NCBI GenBank assembly: GCA_032988165.1 | Contig: JANTQF010000091.1 | Coordinates: 1 to 64,000, forward strand | Direction of reading: 5' to 3' | Length of the DNA stretch: 64,000 nucleotides | Origin: Emmonsiellopsis sp. PD_33 | Lineage: Eukaryota; Ascomycota; Eurotiomycetes; Onygenales; Ajellomycetaceae | Part shown: one piece after another, positions 10,590-21,449 of the stretch | Layout of the letters: each line of letters begins with the position of its first letter | Numbering within the stretch: position 1 is the stretch's first letter | The notes under the pieces: generated by a model | What the model was told of the DNA's origin: nothing | The model's database searches: none | The model's input: the letters and a program-made list of their open reading frames with translations, nothing else | Translations under genes and position numbers: made by a program

Positions 10590-11434
10590 AAATAAAATGA
10601 GGATAGATAAACCGGAAAAGGTCCCTATATATGTAGACCCCCAAAATTGATGTTAATTGAACGTCGCGAAAACAAGAAAATACTGAAGCAATTGGTTAAA
10701 ATTTACAACCTCGGAGGTTAAATATATCACGTGATATCGCGACATATTCGCGACGACTTCAACGTCATCTCGTCAACTCGGCGACGACGGTGAGAATCGC
10801 ATTTCAGGGAGCCTTGGATCAGAATTTCGTCTTCAGAATGGGCCGAATGGGAAAGATATTCTGTTACTGGATCGAATGAGGCACTTTTTAATGAAACGAC
10901 GAAGCAGAGAAACTGCCCCGATCTTGTCATTGAATCTGGATGGGTGTCAACGCGCAATCCCAAATTATCGTGAGGCAGAATTGTGACGAAACCGCCCAGC
11001 AGCCTCATGAATAAATAAGGTTGCAAAAGGGTCACATCGAGCTTCGTTACAGTTTGGCGGGGCGAACAGGTTCCCCGCATCGAGTCATCGCAATACGAGA
11101 TGTAGGGCGCCATGGCCCATGCGGTACAGGGAGGATAACTCTCCCTCTGGATATAGGATATTGACGGCAAAAACTCTGCCAACCTTGGGGTATTGTTTCC
11201 CGACCCGATCGGGAATTACTTCACAGGCGCGCCCTTTGCAAACTCGTCCATTCCGGTCTCTGCAGGAGCATCCCTGTCCCGAGTCTCGGCATTGCATATT
11301 TATATCACCCGCATTTCCTCAATTCCAGCCCAGACCAGACTCAATCGCTCAGCTCTCCTTGCTTGTCAAACAAAAGCATACATAATCTAGCCCCCTGACA
11401 CAAGAGATCCTCAAACCACTGAGTTCTCCCAGCC
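10590..11434. promoter_or_regulatory. Divergent promoter, sterol-reductase-like and PEP-mutase-like genes
   Basis: An 845-nt head-to-head spacer. A TATA-like run at 10625-10631 faces the minus-strand gene, and TATTTATAT at about 11297-11305 faces the plus-strand gene, 130 nt from its ATG. The palindromic E-box extended to TCACGTGATATC lies at 10727-10738. Open frames across it have no recognisable protein. Confidence 0.5.
10727..10738. promoter_or_regulatory. TCACGTGATATC motif, copy 1
   Basis: Contains the TCACGTGA palindrome, an E-box of the kind bound by Cbf1-like bHLH factors, extended by TATC. It sits about 140 nt upstream of the longest start of the sterol-reductase-like gene. The same 12-mer recurs at 23320 and 38694. 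Confidence 0.5.
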
Positions 11435-12235
11435 ATGGACCCCACCACAGCAAACGCCCGCGCACTCCAGCTCCGCAATCTCCATGTGCCCGGAACCCCG
11501 ATCGTCTTCGCAAACATCTACGATCCCCCAACTGCCGAATTTGTCGCCTCACAGCCCTCATGCCCCGCCCTCGCAACAGCCAGCTACGCCGTCGCGCACG
11601 TCAACGGCTTTGATGACGATGACATGGATATGGAGACCAACCTAGCTGCCCTCCGCCGCATCATCCCCGTTGCGCTTAAACACAACAAGCCCATCACCGT
11701 CGACTTGCAGGACGGCTACGGGGATCATCTAGAGGAGGCCATCGCGGCCGTCATCGCCATGGGCGCATCGGGCTGCAATCTCGAAGATAAAGATAACAAA
11801 ACGGGCAAACTGCTCCCATTTGACGTCGCGCTCGACAGGGTGCGTCGCGTGCTTGCGACGGCGGCGAAGGCAGGCGTGCCGAATTTTGCGCTCAATGCGC
11901 GCACGGATGCGATTCTTGTGGAGGATGATGTTGACGAGGCGATTCGGCGTGGTAAGGCGTTTCTGGAAGCTGGTGCTACGACCACGTTCGTCTGGGGGGG
12001 TAGGAAACGTGGTGGCATGACTAGGGATGAGGCAGTGAGGATTTGCAAGGAGCTGGATGGACGGATAAATGTCATTGCTTGGCCGGGTGGGTTGACTGTG
12101 CAGGAGCTGGCGGAGATCGGCGTTGCCAGGATTAGTGTTGGGCCGCGGTTGTGGAGGGCTGCGAATGCCGGGTTCGAGGAGGCGGCGAAGCACTTGCTTG
12201 GTGAATATGAGGCTATGAAGACGAAGATGAAGTAG
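11435..12235 (+). CDS. Isocitrate lyase/PEP mutase superfamily protein
   Basis: Phosphonomutase-like TIM-barrel enzyme of the ICL/PEPM superfamily, cleaving or forming C-C or P-C bonds on 2-oxo-acid-like substrates; the actual substrate cannot be told. Single exon, 266 residues. Family features visible: IVFANIYDPPTAEFV near the start, the Asp-rich VDLQDGYGDHLEEA (about residues 88-101), the NLEDK metal-site motif (about 115) and NARTDAI (about 152). The classical isocitrate lyase KKCGH active-site loop is absent, which fits the short PEPM-like branch rather than glyoxylate-cycle isocitrate lyase. It starts at the first ATG after a TATA-like element. It shares a divergent promoter with the sterol-reductase-like gene. 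Confidence 0.88.
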   Translation: MDPTTANARALQLRNLHVPGTPIVFANIYDPPTAEFVASQPSCPALATASYAVAHVNGFDDDDMDMETNLAALRRIIPVALKHNKPITVDLQDGYGDHLEEAIAAVIAMGASGCNLEDKDNKTGKLLPFDVALDRVRRVLATAAKAGVPNFALNARTDAILVEDDVDEAIRRGKAFLEAGATTTFVWGGRKRGGMTRDEAVRICKELDGRINVIAWPGGLTVQELAEIGVARISVGPRLWRAANAGFEEAAKHLLGEYEAMKTKMK

Positions 12236-12378
12236 CAATCGGAAATGACCCCTTGGGTTGAATATAGAAATTAAATAAGATATACATGTTACCGAAACGC
12301 GAAACATCATGTTCTTGCATTGTTCCAACCAAAAAGTATCCAGACAAACATACATAGACATGAAAAGGAAACGTTCCC

Positions 12379-12795
12379 TAATTTCACCAGCCACAAGATC
12401 ATAGCATAGAAGGACCAGCCTATAATCTGGATCTTGGAGCCCTAAACCCGCTTGGTATATTCATCCGAATCCTCACCTTGAGCTCTCCTCTCTTCGGTTG
12501 TCATGTAGCTGTTTGTCAGGCCATCGAGCGACGCGCCGACAATATGTGCAGCGACGGTTTCCAATACGAAAACGACCTAGATTTATCCAGGCTTTAGTTC
12601 TCAGAGATCAATTTTAATTTCTCTTTCGATAGGGGCTCCTAAGGCGTGAGAAGGGTATTTCGGCGGCATCAGGTAGTCATCGAGCTGGAAATTCGAAGGT
12701 CCAACGATACTCCATCGTGCATATATTCGTAGGATGACGGCTATCCCCAGTGACATGAGCGTGAAGCCCTCAACGTTTACCACGCTCATTTTCAA
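12379..12795 (-). pseudogene. Relic of a fungal rhodopsin-domain (Pth11-like) membrane protein
   Basis: Two pieces of one family lie in order on the minus strand. The 5' piece (12795-12661) begins MSVVNVEGFTL and contains RIYARWSIVGPSNFQLDDY, typical of the first helices of the seven-helix rhodopsin-domain family. The 3' piece (12576-12379) has ETVAAHIVGASLDGLTNSYM and, after a stop, GSKIQIIGWSFYAMILW, the usual next helix. The stop (12442-12444) is TAG where the family has Trp, a TGG-to-TAG change (CpA to TpA on the other strand). The gap between pieces ends in an acceptor (CTAG at 12577) but contains no GT dinucleotide, so no normal donor exists. After LWLVKL the similarity ends, and the rest of the protein is missing. 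Confidence 0.75.
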
Positions 12796-14089
12796 CCCCC
12801 AATACTCAGCAAACGGGATTCACAGAGAAGAAGTAAATGTAACTTTGGGCTCCAGAGTTAGAATCCACGAGCATTGCTGGGGTCAAAAAGTTCGACATTG
12901 AAGGACGCTGTTGTCCATATTGGTCCCCCAGAATGAAATGAAGCTTGGTGCGCCGCGCCATGGACACAGTTTTTCTGTCTTGCCATGATTCTACTAGGAT
13001 GGAGAAGGGGAGACGCAACCTGCAAATAACAAGCCTGAGGAATGATATGATCAGCGTGGGATTTCCGATATGGGTAAACCTCGTTGCGTTCTGGGCTTGT
13101 TAAGCATGCCCTCTATGCCACTATGGAGCATAGTCGTGAAACTGGGCGCGCGACTTCTTCTTCTTTTTCTTCATAAGTGCAGGTGGCTGCTCAAGGAGAT
13201 CCTGGTGTAAGTTGAAGGGGATAAAACTGCTTGTTGTTTTGTCAAAGGATTGCTCTCTGGATGGTGGCGTGGGTGAGGTTGAATTAGGGCTAGGCTAGCG
13301 CGTTTAAGGCAATTGGCAACCTCAGCTTGGGATGGCATGACATGCGGACGGCGATAACAGCTCTCTCAATGCCGCCGAACTAATGCTTAACCGGGCCCTT
13401 GCATTTTTTAAGGGCCCGGTTCGTGATTCGAGGCCGGTGGAAGTTGTCATGGATGGATGGGTCTTGATCTTGGCTGGTTAACTCCCCAGGCGGGACCCCC
13501 TTGGACGGGGAAAAGGGGCTACTCCTGGAAGCAACTTGAAGATTCATTAGGTAACGACCATTATTAATCTTTTAAATGTATTGCATCCTCCCTCGTCGTC
13601 CTGGAAGATGCATATCGCATCGAGTGCAGCAGAAATGATACTAGCCATGCTGACTGAATCCTACTATCTGTCCAGGTTGATAGTACCGGCCCTGAAATGT
13701 TGAATTCATTGCGAAAGGGGGACAAAATCAGTGAAAACACCGACCGGTTCCCGGAGAAGGAGAGACGTAGCCTGCCAATGGGTACTAACTACTACTGCTG
13801 CTGCGGGCCTTACGGACACTACCTGTTGACTGCTATAACGCTCTCTCTGTCAACGGGGTATAATAATGGCCCCCCCTCTTCACCGACCAGTCGTCCGTTT
13901 TCCCACTGGCACTCGGATTATTCTTCGGATGAGTGGACATTGTGGGAACTACAATCTTATTAACCGCGGGCCTCTGCTGTGCCAGACTTGTTACTATTTT
14001 ATTTATTATTCTCGATCTATACCAGTCCAGTCTCCGCGCCACCCACAACAAGAGAAAAGCAAAGCAAAGACGAAAGACAAGGCTCAATC
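12796..14089. other. Gene-poor stretch with a hairpin, upstream of the GMC gene
   Basis: No intact gene recognised. It holds the perfect inverted repeat at 13389-13421 and, in its last 400 bases, the presumed promoter of the GMC oxidoreductase (AT-rich run about 13990-14020). Short open frames here match nothing I know. Confidence 0.5.
13389..13421. repeat. Perfect 12-bp inverted repeat with 9-nt loop
   Basis: AACCGGGCCCTT, loop GCATTTTTT, then AAGGGCCCGGTT. All 12 pairs are Watson-Crick. It could fold as a stable hairpin in RNA or cruciform DNA. It does not extend into the flanks, so it is not obviously a transposon end. Confidence 0.8.
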
Positions 14090-15932
14090 ATGGCATCGAC
14101 ATTTGACTTCATCATTGTTGGAAGGAAGATTATGCTGACCCCCTGTTGCCAGCAAAGTTAGTCAATACTAAAGTCTACGTAAATAGGTGGACCAGCGGGC
14201 AGTGCCGTTGCCACTGGTCTTGCTAACGCTCCTGGAAGCCCGAAGGTGCTTCTTCTCGAAGCCGGCGGCAGCAATGAAGGCCGAGAGGTGCGTGTTGACG
14301 GACAACGATGGATCACCTTCCAGAACAAGGATATGAACTGGGGATACAAGACCACGTCCCAGGAGAACTGCAACAACCGGGAGATTGACTACTCCCGCGG
14401 ACGAGGAGTTGGAGGCTCAACCGCCATTAACTTCGGCGTCTATAGCATTGGAGCAAGGGACGACTATGACGAGTGGGCTAGGCTCGTGGGTGACGATACC
14501 TTTAACTGGGAAAAAATGCAAGACCGGTTTAAGAAGCTGGAGACCTTCCATGGGGATGTTCCAAATGGCGTTGACAAGAAATACGTTGCCCCCAAACCTT
14601 CTGACCATGGCCACTCTGGCCCAATTCATGTTGGATTTGCTTCAGAGTGGGAGCGGGATCTTCTGCCAATGCTTGATACCTTTGAGGAGGCTGGGTTTCC
14701 CCTGAACCCTGACCACAACTCTGGCAACCCGATTGGCATGTCTGTTTTGATCAATTCGTCACATAAAGGTGTGCGGTCGACCTCTAAAGACATGCTTCCG
14801 TCTCAAGCGGATAACTTGACGATAATTACCGACTCGCCCGTGCAACGCCTTGTCTTGGAAGGGAAGAAGACTGTTGGCGTTGAATCAAACGGCAAGCAAT
14901 GTAAGCATATCGATTTTGTATACACTCTCTTTATTCCGGCTGAGCCCTTCAGAGGTACCCCCTATCCACTAACGCCCGTTGTTAGATCTGGCATCCAAAG
15001 AAGTCATTCTATCCGCAGGATCTCTTGATACACCTAAGATCCTAATGCATTCGGGTATCGGACCCAAGGAACAGCTGGAGAAATTCAACATCCCCGTCGT
15101 TCTCCCTTCCCCTACCATCGGCCAAGGCCTCCGAGACCACAGCTTCGTCCCCCTCGTCAACACCGTGAAGGGAACCAACAACGACCGCCGCGCCTTCTAC
15201 GGCGATGAAAAAGCAATGGAAGACGCCCTGGAGCAATGGAGACGTGACGGCACGGGTCCCTGGGCCAAGTTTGCCTGCGAGATAGGCATTGGCTGGTTCA
15301 AACTCGACCAACTCCAGAAAACCAAGGAATTCCAGGCCCTCCCCGTCGACGAGCAAAACTATCTCCTGAAAGAAACCATCCCGCACTACGAGATGCTCAC
15401 GCATTTCCCCATCCATTGGTTCATCCCGAATTTCCCCCCCGAGGCTCTTGACTACAGCTGTCTGCTCGTCTTCATGTACAACGCCCAAAGCCGCGGCGAG
15501 CTAAGATTGCGATCCGCTGACCCCAACGTGCCTCTCCTCGTCGATCCAAAATTCCTCTCCCACCCCTTCGATCGCCGCGTGGCAATCGACTCCCTACGCG
15601 ACGCAATGCGCGTTGCAAAACACCCCTCCTTCACCAAGGATAAATTGGCCGAGCTCGCAGCCCCCAAGTCTGAGTCCGATGAGGATCTGCTCGAGTACTG
15701 GAGACAGAATATCTCGTCTAGCCGGCATATGAAGTCCACGGCGAAGATGGGCAAGCCTGGTGCTGTCGATGCCGCGGTGGACAAGGACTATCGTTTGATG
15801 GGCATTGAGAACCTGCGCATTGCGGATATGAGCGTCATTCCCGTGCTGGTTAGTGGGCATGTCCAGGCTGCGGCGTACGTTACTGGAGCCACCTGTGCGG
15901 AGAAGCTTGTTAAGGAGTATAACCTGGCATGA
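14090..15932 (+). CDS. GMC-family FAD oxidoreductase, first splice donor altered
   Basis: Glucose-methanol-choline oxidoreductase; oxidises an alcohol or sugar with FAD, substrate unknown. Proposed exons 14090-14123, 14187-14900 and 14986-15932, giving 564 residues. The Rossmann start is MASTFDFIIVGSGPAGSAVA (residues 1-20) only if exon 1 ends after 14123. GMC signature 1 GRGVGGSTAINF (about 83) and signature 2 GSLDTPKILMHSGIG are intact. Catalytic His is in VSGHVQAAAY (His about 541). Anomaly: intron 1 begins GGAAGA, not GT. Its acceptor (AAATAG, ending 14186) and branch (TACTAA) are good, so a former GTAAGA donor seems changed by T to G at position +2. The gene may be mis-spliced here, or the base may be an error. 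Intron 2 is canonical. No signal peptide is seen. Confidence 0.85.
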
Positions 15933-16055
15933 GCGGGAAGGGTATCATTGTACCAGGCTTACTTCTTCGATTCGGGTTAGAAGGGGCGCTGTGGATAATT
16001 TAGGTGATGAGATGAGAGTTTAATTATAGTTTATTTATACGCACTGTGGCGGCGG

Positions 16056-16085
16056 GCCGTGCCGTGCCGTGCCGTTGCCGTTGCC
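16056..16085. repeat. GCCGT minisatellite
   Basis: Four head-to-tail copies of GCCGT followed by two TGCCGT-like variants. It lies just downstream of the GMC stop codon in the presumed 3' untranslated region. Confidence 0.7.
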
Positions 16086-16238
16086 TGTCCATGAATTTCC
16101 CCTTTGTGCGGTTAATTTGCCCCCCTGAAACTTTCTAGTAACTGGGATATGCAGGAAATATCAAGCCGAGATAGCATATACGGCGCTGGTGGGGTGGTTA
16201 TGGCCGAAAAGAAGAGTATTCTCAATCTAATACATAGA

Positions 16239-16253
16239 GATATATATATATAT
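16239..16253. repeat. TA dinucleotide microsatellite
   Basis: Short alternating TA run in the convergent intergenic spacer. Confidence 0.7.
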
Positions 16254-16568
16254 CTTTAAATTTTTAGGTCCAAAATGTGTACAATCTGTTTAATGAGCCC
16301 TGCGTGCATGATATCGTTCGTTCCTCTCTCCATTTTATTCTCATCTGCCTCGTTTTACACAATCTCAGGTCCGAAAACGCCGTCAAAATCCGAAAAATTG
16401 AAAAAAGATAAAAGTAAAAGAAAAAGGATACGACAAAAGGTTCATCCCTCGTACAGCAGGGGTAGAATTAAAGAACAATTTTTGCTAATATCGTCCTTGG
16501 GAAAATGACTTCCAAACGTACCGCATCTACAGCAATCTCCCTCTTCGTCCTCTAAAAGTAGGCTCCAT

Positions 16569-19500
16569 TCACTCCCCAAAGATAACTTTTTTCAGAACAT
16601 CTCTCTCCCCACTCTCCTCCACCAACCCCCTGAAAACACCATTCTCGATGGCCATCAAATCCTTTGGCGCGCCAAACTCCACAGCCTTCCCCGCATCCAT
16701 GACCAGGATCTTATCAAAGTCTGCAATCGTACTAATCCGGTGCGCAACAACCAACAACGTGGTTGAATTACGTCCAAACTCGGAACGGATCGATTGCTGA
16801 ATTAGGGCGTCGGTGGACATATCGACTGCAGATGTAGCCTCGTCGAGGAACATTATTTTTGGTCGTGAGACGATGGCACGGGCGAGACAGAGGAGCTGGC
16901 GTTGGCCTTGGGAAAGATTGAGGCCGCCTTCGGAAATGCTGGAGTCGAGGTTACAGAAGATGTTCGTGTTGGCGTTGGTATTTGCAGTTGAACCGGATTC
17001 GGCGCTGATTAGGGTTGGGGTTGACGATCCCGTGTTGGCTCCAGCGGCAGTTTGGGGAGGGGATGGCGACGAGCGAGAAGAGGATGTGTCGCTTACGGTC
17101 GTGGAACTAGGAATAAGATGGACGCGCTCCAGGGCGTCACGCAGTTGTTCGTCACTGAACTCCTCGAATGGATCGAGATTCGAGCGGATGGTCCCGGAGA
17201 ATAGTACCGGGTCCTGGGGGATGATGGCGAGCCGACTGCGGAGATCATGGAGTTTGATTTTCGATACATCGATGCCATCGATAAGAATGGTTCCCTGGCG
17301 GGCTTCCAGAAAACGGAATAGTGCCAGGGTCAAAGACGATTTCCCGGCTCCCGTTCGACCCACGACACCAACGCGCTGGTTCTTATCCACCGTGAATGTC
17401 AGGCCTTTGAGCACTGCGGGTAGGTCAGGGGCGTAGCCAACGACGAGGTCAGATACTTCAAGTCGGCCTTCGGTAGGCCAGGCTGCTGGAACATTCAAAC
17501 CGCCTTGAGATTCGATCTCAATATTGGAGTACTCGATTACTCTCTCCGTCGCGTTCATATTCAATTCAACAGTGGTATACTGACGTAACGCGAAGGAAAT
17601 CGCAACGGTGTACTGCAGGGCAAAGCTAAGGGCAAAACCAGCTAGAGAGGCATCGATGCTCTTGATAGACATGACCAGCGCTGCAGTTATTGAGGCAAAG
17701 ACTGCCCCAACTACAGTCATGCGGAAGCCAAGCCATCTGTTGAAAAGCCAAAGATGCCAATATGCCTGAGCATGCCGGTCGATTTTAGTAAACATTCTCT
17801 CGATGTATACTTGGCCTTTCCCGAATGCCCGGATAGTCCCTAACCCATTCAGGGCAGACCCGAATTGTTCGTATACGGGGCTCTTCGCGTTGCTTTCCAA
17901 CCGCTTGATTTCTCGAGCTCCAGCCAGATAGTACTGAGAATAGTATAAAGATATGCCTAATAGAATGACGGCAAACACGATGAGGGTCGGCGAGACTAAG
18001 AGCCCAGCCACAACAATACCAAGAACTTGAAGAACGTTATACAGTACCATGCCAAAAGCATTGCCCAGTTGAGAATCGATCATGTTAAAGTCAGCGGTGA
18101 ATCGGTTGAGTATTCGTCCGACGGGTACTGTATCTAGCCAGCGTAGCGGTGCTCTCAATACGGCATAAGTAAGCTTGGAAAATAGGTTTCGAGACGCCTG
18201 GAGAGCAGCCATTAAAAATAGGCCATATCTAAGCGGTCCAATGATGCATGTAATCACGGATAGTCCAACATATATTCCCAAGTAGTACCAGAGGTTAGCA
18301 GAGGTTTGAGACGTAGGACGGACTTTGTTAACAATGTGCGTCATCATGACAAGATTTTCTTCAGGCGTGGAGGCACTTGACGATCTGGTCCAAATGTTTA
18401 CCCACCAGGACTATAGGAAGATTAGCAGGAGAACCAGACATTTAAAAAATCGTAGTCACTTACACGGCCAATTAGAATACAAACATACGCCGCGAAAGCA
18501 AGCAGAACAAAAAACCAATAGTATGCCCTAGCACCGTTCTGGAAGTATGTGATGTAGTGGGCTAGTTTAATCGATCCGGTCTCGCGGAATTCGTCTTGTT
18601 GGAACTTGGCTGGAGCTTTCTTGTTTCCAAAGGTGGCATCGGGAGTATTCGTACTTGCATGGTTCTGAGACCGGCGGGACAATACCTTTTGTATCGTAGT
18701 GTCGTCCGCACCAGGACCATCTATGTCTTCTTCAATAGTTTCGACTTGGCTCTCTTCGTTGTTGTGTTCAACTGCCAGAATTTCCGACAGCTCTCCTGTT
18801 CTCCTTAATTCCTCCACAGTACCGACATGCCCAACGGTCCCATTTTGAAGATATACCGAGTAATCGGTTTCAGGTAAACATAACGCCACATGGTGAGTTA
18901 CGAGGATTCGAGTCCTTCCTTGCCCCAACTCACCGGTAAGTGCGTGAATATGAACATGTCGACCAGTGTGGGCGTCTAAGGCGCTAAAAATATCGTCCAT
19001 GACGAGAATTCCAGCTCGAGAATAGAGGGCTCTGGCAAATGATATCCGCCATTTCTGTCCACCGCTAAGATTTATTCCATTGGCACCAATATCCGTGAGT
19101 TCCCCATCGGGAAGCATGTCGAGATCCTTCTCTAAGGCACAAGCAAACAGCACTTTATGATACCTTTCTGAATCAAAAGGCAGACCGAAAAGGATATTGT
19201 CTTTAATGGACGCGTTCTCGATCCACGGCACCTGAGCCACAAATGCAATGGCTGAGTCGATAATCCAGTTTTCTTTGTTTGCACGTTCGTCGAACCGCTC
19301 TTCTAGGGGTGGTGCTTCTGGAACATGAATGGTACCATCAAGTATCTCAGATTCCCCAAGGATCGATGCAAGTAACAAGCTTTTTCCAGAACCTGTCATT
19401 CCGGAAATAACGCTGAAACCTTTGGGCGGGAAGCTTAAACTGAGGCCCTGAAGGGTGAACCTATTTTCAGTCTCATCGGGATCTTCCGCCGGCCAAGAAA

Positions 19501-21449
19501 TAGTCGCCTTTTCAAAGGAAATTTGGTCGGAAGGAATGGTATCGTGTGTTTTCTCGGCAGAAAGCAAGTACTTTTCGATTCTTCCAGCACTAACCCAGCC
19601 TTCGATGAAGTCGGTGATTAGTTCAGGGAGAATGGCAAGCGTTAGCTCCAGTGACCCAAAAACAGACACCGTGGTGAAGGCGATGGAAGCAGACAATTCT
19701 CCATATAGCAAGTAGTAAACGCCTAGAGAAACAGCGGAGAGCATGACCGGACCTAGAATCCATATACCAATGAGAACAACGTCAAAGGCGAACGCCTTCC
19801 CCTGGGCCTTTAATTCAGACTTTCTTATATCGCCAATCTTGCGTTCCCACTGGTTTTCGAGTGCCGAGAATTTGATCTGACGGATGCCCTGGAGGACTTC
19901 GGTTACGACAGCCATTTTTTGGTCGCGCAATTTCATTAGGGTAACTTGCGCCCCTGTATATTTTCTCGCAAAGATAATGTTAATTGGAGTAACCAGTAAT
20001 GAAACCAAAAGTCCAGAACACAAACTCTTCCAGCCGATTAGTAACACCAAGAAGGTAAGGGCAGTGCTCAGTGAGACGAATGTTGCAGGTATAAAGTAGT
20101 TGTACGCAGCAAAATCGGAAACACGCTTAGCATCGACGGCTATAAGGTTGATGGTAGCCTGGTTAGACTTCTGGGGGTCGCCGTCCTCATCGTCTTCGCC
20201 CTTAGTTGATTGTTCGGCAGTTGCATTGGGCATCCCGGCCGCAAGTAGTTGATCATCCGCACGAGCTGACTTCTGTGCCCCTTTGACGTTCTTCCGGCGC
20301 ATGGACTTCGCAAATACAACAGTAGATAGTTGTTCGTACACGGGGATGGATAGCTTGGAAAAAGATATCCAATAAAGCCAAGCCTCGATTGAAGAGTAAA
20401 CTAACATTGACACTCCCAAGGCGGCTACCCATGCCCATGCCTTTGATGGTTCCCATACCCCTTTGCTGCGTCCCTCCAATGCGCGAAGTATTTTAAGCAA
20501 GCAGAACTGGGGACTGAAACTCAAGACGGAGGAGACGATGCACAAAGTCAGCTGTATGAGAAGAGGGGAGATGTATCGATATATTAGCACCTTCCACAGT
20601 CTGGGGTACTTGTGTTTTGCCTGATCAAAGGATTCAAGAAGCGTTTTGGCTCGAGTTTGATAATCCAATTCGGGGAGGTCATCAATATCTAGTCCCTTAT
20701 TTTTGGTGATACCACGGAGCAGCGGAGTTGCCCAACTAAAGGTAAGCCGTCCGGCGCAGGTTGTCGTAAATTGAGCGTCCACGACCTTTCCGCTCCGGAA
20801 TACATCGGGGCGACGTGGGAGAAAGAGCGATGCGAAGCCACAAAGGAACGCAATCGCTAACTGGGACATGGTAAGGGCGTCATCTAAGTTATTGAAGTCG
20901 ACGAGTTCTACTTTCGACCTGAAAAAGACAACTCGAATAATCACCACTGCAATGAATATGACAGTAGAAGTCGTTATATAGAGGCCGAGGGCGTATTTTT
21001 TAGTCGATGACGGCTCTGCAAGGAGCGCCAGCGAGTTCAGCGAAATCAGAACCTATGATATTCATGATTAGCCAGATAGATAGCTACGTGGCAAATAAGG
21101 AGATGCCTCGTAATCCTACCCATATCGAAAATTGAAACCACGACTCGATTGAATGGAAACGACGTTCCGCAACGGTTGACAAGATAGCCGATACAACTGA
21201 CAATACGAAGCCGATAACCGAGAGACATATTGTCAATATACATGCAGCCTTTTGTGAGAATTCGTTGGTTGACTTTTCCGTCGCGGTTCCATCTTGATCC
21301 CGATAGAGCTCGTGAAGAGCTATATATCCGCCCCGCTTTCGAAGGAAGGGCCGTGCTGATATTGCCCGCAGCCCAGGCAAGCTGCATAGAGTAACGAGGA
21401 CCAGTCCGGCAGCTCCAATAGATAGTGATGCCATCTCTTGATCAACCAT
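16569..21449 (-). CDS. ABC transporter, ABCC (multidrug-resistance-associated) subfamily
   Basis: Full-length ATP-driven exporter in the plasma or vacuolar membrane; ABCC members move conjugates, metals or secondary metabolites. Exons 21449-21120, 21052-18464 and 18410-16569, all phase 0, give 1586 residues. Order: an N-terminal helical region, first transmembrane domain, NBD1 with Walker A GMTGSGKS (about 660), signature LSGGQK (about 771) and Walker B ILVMDDIFSALD. Then an acidic linker, second transmembrane domain, and NBD2 with Walker A GRTGAGKSS (about 1324), LSQGQRQ (about 1471) and IMFLDEATSAVD. NBD1 has Asp where NBD2 has the catalytic Glu, the asymmetry known for ABCC proteins. An insertion between the NBD2 Walker A and signature holds a Ser/Thr/Ala-rich low-complexity loop. 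The start at 21449 follows a non-ATG in-frame codon; a longer N-terminus is not excluded. Substrate unknown. Confidence 0.93.

Larger units (their letters stand above)
15933..16568. other. Intergenic between convergent GMC and ABC transporter genes
   Basis: Convergent 3' regions. Contains a GCCGT tandem repeat (16056-16085) and a short (TA)n run (16239-16253). No gene seen. Confidence 0.6.

Noticed and set aside
10727..11182. 151-codon minus-strand open frame
   Set aside because: Inside a divergent promoter; no recognisable domain and no splice continuity with neighbours.
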